A stretch of DNA of 64,000 nucleotides from Austropuccinia psidii (taxonomy: Eukaryota; Basidiomycota; Pucciniomycetes; Pucciniales; Sphaerophragmiaceae): NCBI GenBank assembly GCA_023105745.1, contig JALGQZ010000016.1, positions 27,273,154-27,337,153 on the forward strand, read 5' to 3'. Below, piece after piece: positions 36,301 to 46,730 of the stretch (positions within the stretch are counted from its first letter, which is position 1; each line of letters begins with the position of its first letter). The notes under the pieces are model-generated. The model worked only from the letters and a program-made list of their open reading frames with translations, did no database searches and had not been told where the DNA came from. A program made the translations under genes and the position numbers.

Positions 36301-39024
36301 CCTAATGGTTCATTATCAGATGCAAATGCATTATTGTATGTATATAATACATCAATAAGTTCATTCCTCATCTTTGGTGACAATGATGGATTAATTTGTG
36401 CTTCAACAAGTTGTTTAGACACAAATTCATCTTTGTAAGTATCTTTGACAGAAGATACTACAGATATCTGTTTTGGCATATTGGAGAAAGCAAATTTTTG
36501 CCTTTTGTTATCTCCAATTGTGAAATATCTGTCTTTATGGTTATTTATATCAATACCATAAATATTCAAGTAATCATTTCCAAGAATGATATGCTGAGAT
36601 GTACAATTATCCATTACTACAATCTCAGTTTTCATTCTTACACTTCCTGCTGGATGTGGGAATACAATATTAGTATCCAATATGCCCAAGGGGTACATAT
36701 TGTTACTGGCACTACTGAACTGTACACCTTCTATTGGTAATAGATGGTTTTTCCATTCAGGAAGTATAATTTGAAGATAATCTTTGCCAATACAAGTGCA
36801 AAATGCCCCTGTATCCAGATTTACTTTGGCTTCAATATCACTCATTAGAACTGATGTGATACAGGATGCTCCAGCAGTATAACCCTTTCCTCTAGCAGGT
36901 TTTGTTTTACACATTCTGGCATCTTGGATATTGATCAGGTTGTAGCAATCCTCACTGTACTGTGGCAAGTGGGTATGGACTTCTGTGACCTCAAAGAAAG
37001 CTGAAATGTTTTCAATGGGATAGTCCTCTACTGGTGTATCTTCAGAGACTGCAGAATCTTGATCAGACTCTTCTTTCTCTTCAGTACACTGAATGTCTTC
37101 AATGATTTGGACTTCATTGATCTTTGTCTTCTTAGGGCAAGTGTTGGCTAAATGTGAAGTACTTCCACATTTATGACACTTCAAGACAGGTCTTTCTGGT
37201 CTTCTTTCCTCTCTAGGAATCTTTGAGACTATTTTGGACTCTATTGGGTTTCTAACCCAAGTTTTACCAATTCTTGTTCTGGTAATGATATCTTCCATAG
37301 CATTAATGTAGTCCTCTGTTGAACAGGGTTCCACACATCTGCTTTTGATAGCATGTTCCAGTTCTCCTCCACACTTTCTTACTATTTTCATATTAATCAT
37401 AGTGTCAGACATATCTGGGTGTAAAGCAGATAATCTGTCTTTTTGTTTGAAGAACCAAGTAAGTGGTTTGTCTTTTTCTGAGTTAAAAATGGCACTTTCA
37501 AAAGCATTCTCCATTTTAAACCTCCAAGAATTATTGGCCCATTTGGTAATCACTTCAGATTTCCACCAAGACCAGTCATGTCTTCCATGATCCATTCTCA
37601 TCTTGTAATACCATTTCTTTGCAGTCTTGGTAAACAAACAATGTAATTTTCCTACTATGATTTCATCAGGTATATTAAAGTCTTCTTGCAACATATCAAT
37701 AGTCCTGATGAATTCAATATGGTTGTATTCTCCTTCACCAGAGAATGTTGGCCATTCTTCTAATTTGGGAATATCCTTTGCAGAAATAACATTCTCTCCT
37801 AAGAATGGAGTCAAACTTTCTTTGACAGAAAGTTTTTCTTCAGTCAAAGGTGTAGAATGTCTTGGCATATGTGGTTCATGATTCTTATGAATTTGCTCCA
37901 CACTTGCAATTATTTCATTCTTCAATTTCTGCCTTTCACTGTCACTTTTTGCTAAATGTATAGCAAATTGATTGGTGTTCTTAACTATTTGTAAGACATG
38001 GTCTTCAAGAGTTTTAAGTCTATCATTTACTTTAAAGATGGAAAGATCCTCTGTGTCATTATTTTGACATTGGTTCTCAATTCTTTCACAAGCATTGCTA
38101 ATTGACTCAAGGGTGACAGTTGTCAATTTATGCCAATCAGAATGTTGCTTGTCATTTTTCTTTAAATCATTGATGTCTAATGTAATTTGCTTTAACTTTG
38201 ACTCAAGTTTGCCAATTTCTACACTAATACTTCTATGTACATCATTTATTTGCGTGGAAAAGTCCTGTTCATCCTTTCCTGCTCTTTGGCTGTGAATTCC
38301 ATAAGAGTTCTGGCCATATTGAAGACACTGTCCACGGCTGAAGGCTCCAATCTGGGGATCCTGTACCCTTGTGGGTAAGGTCTGTGCCAATTGGCTTTGC
38401 CTTTGCCCTTGCCTTGATGGTTCTTGGGACCTCTCTGTTTCTTTTGAGGTCCTTTGGGCTTGTCCTTGGATGCTTCTGGAGCTGGTTTGGAGCTGGTAGA
38501 TGCCACTGGTGCCTCTGTCTCCAAAGTTGGAGTCATTTCCAATTCTTTCTTCTGGTCTATGGATAAAAGACTCTGGTTCTTCAACCAATTCTTTATCTTT
38601 TTGACCTTGTCTTTGCAAGACAGGGGGCTCCAACCTCCTAAGAGTTCTATGGTCTTCTCCTGACCCAGAAAGCTCTTGATGTGTAAGTAGGAGTTCATGG
38701 CCCCCTTGCCAAAGGCTTGGGCAGATTTCCCACTCCTCTTCTTTGGCTGCTCTGAACCAATTTTTGTACTGGCTCTGATATATTTCTATTGCTGCCACTT
38801 GAAAATGGTTCAGCCCTGGAAATATTATCATAAATTAGTTCAGGCTCAGAATTCTCGTCAAAATCTGTTGGTACAGACCTTGGGGAATGGGGGGCAACTC
38901 TGGCATCCTCCAGATGTGCCTTTCTTGTGGAAGATTTGGCACTTCTGGATTTGGTCTTGCCTCTTCCTTGTCCACATCCATCTGGTTGGACTGAATAGTT
39001 GCTTCCATTTCTGGTATGCACCAT
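33321..39024 (-). CDS. E3 Gag-Pol polyprotein (one 1-nt frameshift)
   Basis: Read from unspliced RNA, the frame starts at ATG 39024 ([16 protein letters not shown]) and, apart from one extra G near 38703, stays open to 33321. The long open frame 38831-33321 (1836 codons) joins ORF1 sequence to Gag-Pol through that extra G, so its first 40-odd residues are not the natural N-terminus. Counting along that frame: coiled coil about 190-300, capsid-like gag about 360-520, CCHC knuckle [14 protein letters not shown] about 550, aspartic protease LDTGAFC about 670, RT with YIDD about 1020, RNase H from about 1160, integrase zinc finger about 1397-1440, catalytic D, D, E about 1472, 1533 and 1569, and chromodomain (EYLVRYRN) about 1795. 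All catalytic residues are present. It would supply every enzyme for replication and integration. Confidence 0.94.
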
Positions 39025-39234
39025 TTTCACGTCAATTTAAAGATAAAAGGTGAAAATATAAGATAAAATACACACCTTTTGGTGGTAATTTAGCTTTTTC
39101 TGAGTTGAATAAGGTGCCTCTTTTAGCAATCTGCACCTCAATACTGTCTTCAGATTCTGCTTCTGAAGATTCTGGACTAGTGATATATCTTTTACTGAGT
39201 CTGTTGCCAGCTGCACAGTATTTGATTAAAGACA
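38246..39234 (-). CDS. E3 ORF1: spliced overlapping ORF
   Basis: Inferred exons are 39234-39076, 39010-38879 and 38815-38246. Introns are GTGTGT...ACCAG (39075-39011, 65 bp) and GTCTGT...TTTCCAG (38878-38816, 63 bp, with CTGAACTAAT as branch-like sequence). Exon 3 reads [20 protein letters not shown], then [20 protein letters not shown], ending FPRK-stop at 38246. Exon phases and positions equal those of E2. One extra G in the run at about 38703-38707 breaks the frame; with four G the residues are [11 protein letters not shown], matching QGVMSSWQILK in E2. A leader exon ending in A at 40115 could complete an ATG with the TG at 39234-39233. The protein is basic and of unknown function. The extra G may be a real mutation or a homopolymer error. 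Confidence 0.72.
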
Positions 39235-39572
39235 CTAAAAGAGAAAAAATTTTTTTTTAAAGATTTTTTATAAGTTTTATATTTTTTAATATTAAAAAAA
39301 TTATTCTTTTTAAAGAAAAAAAATTAAAATTTAAGATTTTGAATGAAAATTAATTCAGAGTAACTCAAAGAATAATTTTATAAGTTTTTGGATGTGAAAA
39401 AGCCACGTGTAAAAACAATATAAAATTAAACCAAATTCCTCAATGAAAAAGATTTTAAAACAATTTCAAAAATAAAAATATTTTTAACTCCAAATTGAAA
39501 GAAAAAAATTAATTAAATTAATATATTTTAGAGCTTAAAAATATATTAATTAAGGGTACAAGGTTCAAAAAA

Positions 39573-39588
39573 CACGGCCAGGCCCCCA
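39573..39588 (-). other. E3 primer-binding site
   Basis: On the minus strand it is TGGGGGCCTGGCCGTG, two bases after the 5' LTR end (39591). It is identical in sequence and spacing to E2 although the LTRs of the two elements are hardly alignable. Confidence 0.82.
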
Positions 39589-39590
39589 AA

Positions 39591-41507
39591 TGTAAGATGT
39601 GACTATGAAACTGATGATAATATTACTATTAATCAACAGTACTATGTCTGTTCTTATGAAATATAATAATAAAAATTATTATAACCACAATTAAATAATT
39701 ATGAAATTATTTCTTTCACGTGTTATACACTACTAGTGATTATAACAGTGAGCAGTAATTGTCTACAAGAATCAATTACAAGAAGAATTTAATAATAAAA
39801 ACTTCTTTTTATTAAAATAATAAAATTATTTTAATATATAATTATCTTTTACAAGAATAATTATAAAGATAATTCTTGAAGAAAACTATTACTAGAGAAA
39901 AACTTTAAGAATTAAAGATAAAAGACTCACTAATACTCCAAAGAACTTATTGATAATAAAAGTAGAGAAATTTGACGTGGAATTGTGGATTTAAGGGATC
40001 AAAATGATTTATAACAGTATTACAACAATATATAGTTGGATTCTATGATTTCACGTCTTTCTGATTGATTCTGAAAGAATTAAAACACTTAAGAATAGTT
40101 GAACTAATACTTACTTGTTGGTAATAAAGATTTAATAAATTGATAAGATGATGATGATACGGAAAAAACAGCAAGAAGAGGCTTCTTTTAAGTCAATAAC
40201 AGCTCACAGAGGCGTGCCATGGAGCAAACTGAAAAACCAGTGAGTGAGAAAACAATAAACCTTTTTGGATTATTGATTGCATCATCTGTTGTCATGTAAG
40301 ATTACTTAATTGATGCTTTTACGTGACTACCAACCCCAATATGGTTAAGAATAAAAGGAGTAACACTGGTAAATCTTCTTTTATTCTAAAATAATCATTG
40401 ATTTCTCAAAGTTATCAATGTTATTGCCAATTTCATCACAGGTTGTAATTACTGTGAATTTTTGAAGATTCAGTGTTTCACGTAGAATATCCAAAAATGG
40501 ACTGTAAGTAAAACTTTTAATTTTACTAGTAAAACTGTAATTCTTTTTGGTTGTAACATAGATAATACAGTTCTCCTTTAGTCCTGAAAGTTTCAGAAAG
40601 ATTCATTAAGAATTGTATTTTTAATGAATTTTTGAAGGTTTTACCTCATTTCTACGTAGAATTGCAAATAGCAGTGTTTTGCTGGTTGCTATGAGGTAAA
40701 TCAATGAATATGGGTCCCAAAAGGGTTTTAATTACTCTTTTGGGGTTTATCCATGGAAAGTCATTAGTAATTGACATGGTTACAGGAGTGTAAGTAGCTC
40801 ATTACCTCCTTGGCACGTCAAAATAGCAGGTTATTTGCTATTTTCTGATGTTTTACAGTAGTTGTAACTTGGTAACCAAGTTCCCAAAGAGTTTTAGTTT
40901 ACCAATTGGGCCAAGATGAGCCATGGATCCATGCTCTGGAGCTATCCACGCCTCTGAGGCCTCAGAAGTTGGGTACCCTGGCTCTCTTTGATGTCTTTTG
41001 TCCCCCTTGCCTATTTTTTACGTCAAAATAGTAATTTAAGCTTAAAGTGAGATATCCACTATGGGTGTACCAAAAGTCCATGTAAGAATACCATGATATT
41101 AAGTGCTCAAAACATGCATAACACCATTCTTAGTGTATATGTAACATGGGATTTCTCACTTTCCCATTATTTTGGCTAAAAATCAAGAAAAACAAAAATT
41201 TTCACGGATCTTTTATGTGGTATTAATGATGTGGTATTGAAGTATTTTCCATTTTACCACCTCAAATACTTAAATTGAGCTTATTCACTCTATGGAGCTA
41301 CCCTAGGTGAATTTTTGTGTAGAATCCAAATCTGGTCTTAAATCCATGGATTTACTTACTCAATAAAAAGTTATTCATCTTTTTCTGAAATTGAAAATGA
41401 TGAATTTTGGATATATGCATGACTTATGAGTTGTGCATAATTTCAAAATCTCTTTTTAAGATAATTGTGGCCTATTTGGGTATGTAAAATATACCTCAAG
41501 GCTCACA
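39591..41507 (-). repeat. E3 5' LTR
   Basis: This 1917 bp LTR is the partner of 31262-33178. It contains a consensus splice donor on the minus strand (CAACAA/GTAAGTATT, exon end 40115, intron from 40114), which is also kept in the related solo LTR at about 43094-43103. The donor is placed where the E2 LTR has AAAAG/GTAATT, downstream of the expected transcription start. Confidence 0.96.
40113..40115 (-). other. Putative leader splice donor in E3 LTR
   Basis: The minus strand reads AACAA/GTAAGT. Joining it to the acceptor TTTTCTCTTTTAG ending at 39235 would remove an intron of 880 bases that contains the LTR end and primer site. It would also create ATG from the exon-final A and the exon-initial TG, opening ORF1 as [15 protein letters not shown]. 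This is inferred from sequence only. Confidence 0.5.
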
Positions 41508-41635
41508 ATTGATTTCAATAATTACATTTAAATTTGTGGTTATAATATTTTATTATATTATATTTTCCTACTGAGGACAGTCATAGTACTCTTGATATGT
41601 TACTATTATCAAGAGCTTCATAGACAAACCTTACA

Positions 41636-41716
41636 GAGCCCTTCAAGTAATAGTCGAGTTTCTCCAGAGCCCATACCGGATATTGGCATTCTTTTTGGGC
41701 TGCATTATATCCAGCT
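41636..41716 (-). pseudogene. E0 RNase H, middle fragment
   Basis: The reverse complement gives GYNAAQKECQYPVWALEKLD followed by YYLKG, matching the RNase H segment [20 protein letters not shown] of E3. It ends exactly where the solo LTR ends at 41635, and the next residues of the domain (SVFEVYTD) are found beyond that LTR at 18675. Confidence 0.9.
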
Positions 41717-43622
41717 TGTGAGACTTTAGGTATATCTTACATAACCAAATATGCCACAATCATCTTAAAAATAAATTCTGAACTATGCATAACTCATAAG
41801 TCATGCATATATTCAAAATTCATTTTTTTTGATTTCAGAAAAGATGAATAACCTTTTATTGAGTAAGTAAATAAATGGATTGAAGACCAGATATAGATTC
41901 TACACAAAATTTCACCTAGGGTAGCTCCATAGAGTCAATCAGCTCAAATAAACTCTTCGAGGTGGTAATATGGAAAATACTTCAATACCATGTAAAAGAT
42001 CTGTGAAAATTTTGTTTTTCTCAATTTCATGCCAAAATAATGCAAATGTGAGAAATACCATGTTACATATACACTAAGAATAGTGTTATGCATACTTGTG
42101 GCACTTAATATTATGGTATTCATACATACACTTTTGGTACACCCATAGTGGATATCAGTCTTAAAGCATGAATTCCTATTTTGACGTGAAAAATAGTCAA
42201 GGGGGACAAAAGACATCAAAGAGAGCCAGGGTACCCAACTTCTGAGGCCTCTGAGGCATGGAAAGCTCCAAAGCTTGTATTCATGGATGACCTTGGCCCA
42301 ATTAGTAATCTAAAACCTTTTGGGAACTTGGTTACCATGTTACAACTACTGTAAATCTTAAGAAAATAGCAAATAACCTGCTATTTTGACGTGCCAAGGA
42401 GGTAAAGAGCAACTTAGACTCCTGTAACCATGTAAATTATGAATTAATTTCCATGGATAAGCCCCAAAAGAGTAATTGAAACACTTTTTGGACTAGTATC
42501 CATTGATTTACCTCATAGAAACCAGCCATATAATGCTATTTGCAATTCTATGTAGAAATGAGGTAAAAACTTCAAAAATTCATTAAAAATACAATTCTTA
42601 ATGAATATTTCTGAAACTTTCAGGACCAATTGGAAACTTTATAATTCATATAAAAACCAAAAGTAATCATACTTTTATATGTAAAATTAAAAGGTTTACT
42701 TACAGTCCATTTCTGATGATTCCACATGAAACACAGAATATTTAAAAACTTACAGAAAATACATTCTGTGATGAAATTTCCAATAAGATTGATAACTTTG
42801 AGAAATGAGGGATTATTTTAGAATAAAAGAAGATCTACAGTGTTACTCCTTTTATTCTTAATGATAAATGGGTTGGTAGTCACATAAAAGCCTCAATTAA
42901 GTAATTATGATAATCTTACATGACAACAGATGATGCAATCGATAATCCAAAAAGGTTTATTTTTTTCTCACTCACTGGTTTTTTTCAGTTTTCTCCATGG
43001 CACACCTCTGGGAGCTGTCTTAGACTTAAAAGAGGCTTTCCCTTGCTGTTTTTTCCAAATCATCACATTATTCAATTATACCTTTATTACCAACAAGTAA
43101 GTATTAGTTAAAAATATTTCTTAAGTGTTTTATTCTTTCAGAAATGAATCAGACAGACGTGAAATCATAGAAATAAACTATATATTGTTTTAATCTTGTT
43201 ATCAATCAATTTTGATCCATTCAATACACAATTCTATGTCAAATCTCTCTACTATCATCTTCTAAAAGGTTCATTGGATTAATAGTGAGTGATTTATCTT
43301 AATTCTTAAAGTTTTTATCTATTCATAGTTTTCTTCAAGAGTTATCTTTATAATCATTCTTGTAAAAGATAATTATATATTAAAATAATTTTATTATTTT
43401 AATAAAGAAGTTTTTATTATTAAATTCTTCTTGTAATTGATTCTTGTAGACAATTGCTACTTACTGTTATAATAACTAGTAGTGTGTAACACGTAAAAGA
43501 AATAATTCTTTGATTATTTAATTGTGGTTATAGTAATTTTTTATGATCATATTTCATAATAACAGGCATAGTACTGTTGATTAATAGTAATATTATCAAC
43601 AGTTTCATAGACACATCTTACA
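41717..43622 (+). repeat. Solo LTR (E3 family) with perfect TSD
   Basis: This 1906 bp LTR starts TGTGAGACTTTAGG and ends CACATCTTACA, flanked by CAGCT (41712-41716 and 43623-43627). It is similar to the E3 LTR throughout but clearly diverged. It splits the E0 pol between RNase H and the RT connection. Small frames inside (41944-42219, 42920-43111) are LTR sequence. Confidence 0.93.
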
Positions 43623-43627
43623 CAGCT

Positions 43628-44081
43628 GCTGTGCTTTTCAGATTCCTAGATATATAATATATGACAGCTTCTATAGGCTTAGCATACACAATTTCTCTCT
43701 CATGCAGGAATTCCCCTAGTCATTGAATGAAAGCTGAATCTATGTGCAGGTTGAATGGTAGCCCAAAGTAAGGTAATTTTAAGACAGGTTCATTTGTGAG
43801 TTTATTTTTTCTCCTCTCATACATATTTCTTGTTTATTTAGATATTTCAAAAACTACATCCTTTGTAAGTAGCTTGTATAGGCTACTAGTTATGTGTGCA
43901 AAGTGTTTGATGTGATTTCTGTAGTAGCTAGCAAATCCTAAGAAGGATTGGGTCTCTGTAATGTTCTTTGGTACTTTTTGTAACAGTACTGCTTCTAATT
44001 TATTCTGAAATATGGCTAGGCTTAGAGTTCTGACTTTGTCTCCAAGTTCTAACAATTATTGTTGGCCAAATTTGCACTTTT
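43628..44081 (-). pseudogene. E0 RT thumb/connection fragment
   Basis: The reverse complement begins KCKFGQQ, then (after a stop) [20 protein letters not shown], and continues [20 protein letters not shown]. This is the RT segment that in E3 reads [20 protein letters not shown], then [20 protein letters not shown]. The sequence upstream resumes on the far side of E4 at 51279. The part left of about 43830 is poorly conserved. Confidence 0.88.
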
Positions 44082-45600
44082 TGTGAGCCTGTTACTCCAA
44101 ACAGAGCACCACCATGACATCCAAAATACCATAAGTAATGGTATGAAGAGTACTGGACAGAGATAGCCAATACAGGTATGATATAAAGAGGGAAAATTAC
44201 CAAATATAGATATACCAACCTTACCCAAATAGGATAAGAAAGGACAAAGATATGCCCTGTCAAAGATAAGACCAAATAAGCAAAACACTATTTCCACCTC
44301 TCATCTAGCTTATGCATATTTAATGAAAAGCCCACCAAAATCTCATTTTTCTTAAATCTCTCAAGGAGAGATATCCAAGGGTTCTTCCCATTTCTCTGCA
44401 ACATTCCTACTTCAGGAGATTCTATTATACCACCTTTATTCACAAAGAATCCCTCAAACCTCCAAGAGGTCTTGTACCAAGCTTTAGAAAGGTACAACCA
44501 AATAGAAGATATTGGTGAGAGCCTCAATTTGAGATACCCCTTACCCCTGTACCTTAAACGCTGGTAGAGGGATCTTGAATCAAAGGTTTAAAAAACCAAA
44601 CACAGGTTCTTTGAAAACAACAATATAAAGAACCCTGTGTATCTTAGCCATATATTCATACAGATGTACAGTGAAGTATAACAAATTGTAGACCTCATCA
44701 ATGACTAAAATTATGTATCATTAAAATTTTGATATCTTCTAAGTTGAAAGAGATATCTGGATTTGAAGTTTATCAAGCCATATACTGATGTACAAAAATA
44801 AATCAAGAGACTAATAACCCTTATAGCTTTTGCAATTTTTGAGAAGGGCTAACATGAAGCATACTGAATTATAGATATAATCAATACATTTTCAATCCTA
44901 TGCTCTTGGATTCTTGATATCTGAAAAAATAACTGAGGAATCTGGGTTGAAAGATTTTTGACCAATACTGTTCTGTGCCAAACCTGTACCAAGCAGTACT
45001 GGCTTAATACTTAAAAAATGGACTTTTGAAGCTTAACACCGCCCAGGATGACTAATATTAGTCATCCAAACACTCTGTACACAGCATAAAAGTTCTGATG
45101 TGGCCTTTGAAGAGTTTTTTAACCCTGTATTAATCCAGAATGATAATTTGTCGTCCCAAAACCACAATTCTGCCTATGATAATGTCAGAATTGATGGTAC
45201 AGAACCACAATCCAGCCTCTGGAGTAGAAATTCTCACTCCAAAGGAGTGTGAAGGGCTTTAAAGGCCCTCAAATTCCCCAAAAGGGATGGAAGAAGGCCT
45301 TTTCCAACTGGAAAAAGGACCTCATCATCATGAATTAGCATCCTCATGTAGTCAAACTGTCTCATACCATTAGTGCTCTTAGGATAATATTGATATAGTT
45401 CAAATTGTTAAGTATTTTAGCTTCTTGTTGAGTCAGAAGACATCCAAAAGCTTCCACGAAGACCCTCAGTAGATTAATCACCTCTGTTACTCATAAAAGT
45501 AGGGTCTTAATTATTATTTTTTATCTATTTTTACTGTGTAACAGGCATAGTGCTAGCTTGTATTTACTGTGTTGAGCTACTACATACACTCACCCTGACA
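44082..45600 (+). repeat. E4 5' LTR
   Basis: This 1519 bp LTR runs TGTGAGCCTGTTACTC to ACTCACCCTGACA. A stem TCACTCC/GGAGTG lies near 45230-45250. Frames on the minus strand inside it (44000-44527) partly overlap E0 RT at the left edge and are otherwise chance. Confidence 0.92.
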
Positions 45601-45603
45601 TCG

Positions 45604-45619
45604 TGGGATCCTGGCCGTG
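45604..45619 (+). other. E4 primer-binding site
   Basis: TGGGATCCTGGCCGTG lies three bases after the LTR end. It shares 14 of 16 bases, including the whole CCTGGCCGTG core, with the E2/E3 site, despite a different LTR family. Confidence 0.78.
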
Positions 45620-46730
45620 CTTTTAGCCTATCATGAACCTTTTTTTGGCGCTTTTTGGAGCTTTTTACTCTAAAATTAAGTACGATTTCGAGTTTTTTCA
45701 TTTTAGATCTAATTTTTATATTTTTTATTGTAAAATAGAATACATATATCTATATATGATACTTCTCAATGATATATTAAATGATATTCTTTCTTCTCTG
45801 GGTGTATATAAACTTTGAAGCTTGAAAACTGAAATTTTTCACGAAAATTACTAATAATAAGTCATCATCTTTGATTATTCAAAGTTATTATTATATACAA
45901 ACAGTATATTTAAATGAAAAAATATTTTTACCAAGTTTTGTAAGAGTTGATCTAAATAATAATATTCATTGTAAATAAAAAAAAAATATTTAAGTAATAA
46001 TTTTATTATTATTTTAAGTATTTAATATCAAGCTGAAATTAATTGAATAGAAATCTTTTTTTACTGAAGTTGAGAAAAAATTGATTCAAATTTTGGGTGA
46101 TAAATAATCAAAAAATAGATAAAAATTGATAATAATAAGTCATTATTATTAATAATTTGAAGTAATTTTATAAACAAATAGTGTATTCAAATGAAAAGAA
46201 TATTATTTTTTACCAAATTGCATGAAACGTAATTGAGATCATAATATTCATTGAGAAATCAACAATAGATATTTGAATAATAAATTTATTATTGTTCTAA
46301 TTCCTTAATATTTAAGTTAATATTATTGAATAAACTGCTTTATTACTCAAATTGAGGAGAAAAACTGATTACAATTTGTTTCATTTGATAAATAATAAAA
46401 TAAAAAAACCAAAGCCAACTTAATTATACAACAAAATTATTTTAAGATGAAGATATTGAGCTTTTTTTTCTTCCAAAGAGAAATAAAAACTGGAAATTGA
46501 ACTATTTAAAATTAGTTTTTCAATTTCAATAAGTGAATAACTTATTTTTGAAATAAAAGTTCAATAAAATCAATCATATGTTTTATTTTTGGTATTTTAC
46601 TTATAAAAATAAGTAAAAAAGAATCTTCAAAAAATTTAATAAATGAAATATTTCAAGAAATCAAATTATAAAAAAATTAAACTCAATCCAGCAGAAATAA
46701 CAGTAGAAGATTGAATTTTTCTCATTCAAG
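45620..46730. other. E4 AT-rich leader
   Basis: About 1.1 kb of very AT-rich sequence lies between primer site and gag. The 61-codon frame at 45633-45818 shows no motif. I see no convincing gene here. Exons comparable to ORF1 of E2/E3 could not be traced. Confidence 0.55.

Larger units (their letters stand above)
31262..41507 (-). mobile_element. E3: young, nearly intact Ty3/Gypsy chromovirus
   Basis: This 10.2 kb element is flanked by perfect ATTGA duplications (31257-31261 and 41508-41512). Its two 1917 bp LTRs differ at only about five positions that I could find, so insertion was recent. It has the same plan as E2: 5' LTR, primer site two bases in, AT-rich leader, spliced ORF1, one long Gag-Pol frame, purine tract GGTGGGAGGGAA (33179-33190) and 3' LTR. 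It landed inside the solo LTR 18676-41635, which is a diverged copy of its own LTR family. The only coding defect seen is one extra G in a G-run near 38703. Confidence 0.97.
18676..41635 (+). repeat. Solo LTR (family 1b) split by E2 and E3
   Basis: Three pieces, 18676-19741, 30288-31261 and 41513-41635, form one + strand LTR of about 2.16 kb. It starts TGTGAGCCTGTGAGG (compare TGTGAGCCTTGAGG of E3) and ends CAAACCTTACA. It sits inside the RNase H of E0 with TSDs GAGTC (18671-18675) and GAGCC (41636-41640), which differ at one base. E2 inserted after base 19741 and E3 after base 31261. Apparent small frames inside (18942-19211, 30520-30864) are LTR sequence, not genes. Confidence 0.87.

Noticed and set aside
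33892..38663. Several + strand frames opposite E3 pol (for example 36396-36740, 38095-38295)
   Set aside because: They are antisense shadows of the well-supported Gag-Pol frame and show no domain of their own.
38695..38831. The N-terminus of the 1836-codon open frame (starting at 38831) as the true start of E3 Gag-Pol
   Set aside because: These residues ([13 protein letters not shown]) belong to ORF1. They are joined to the Gag-Pol frame only by an extra G at about 38703. Comparison with E2 shows the two frames separately.
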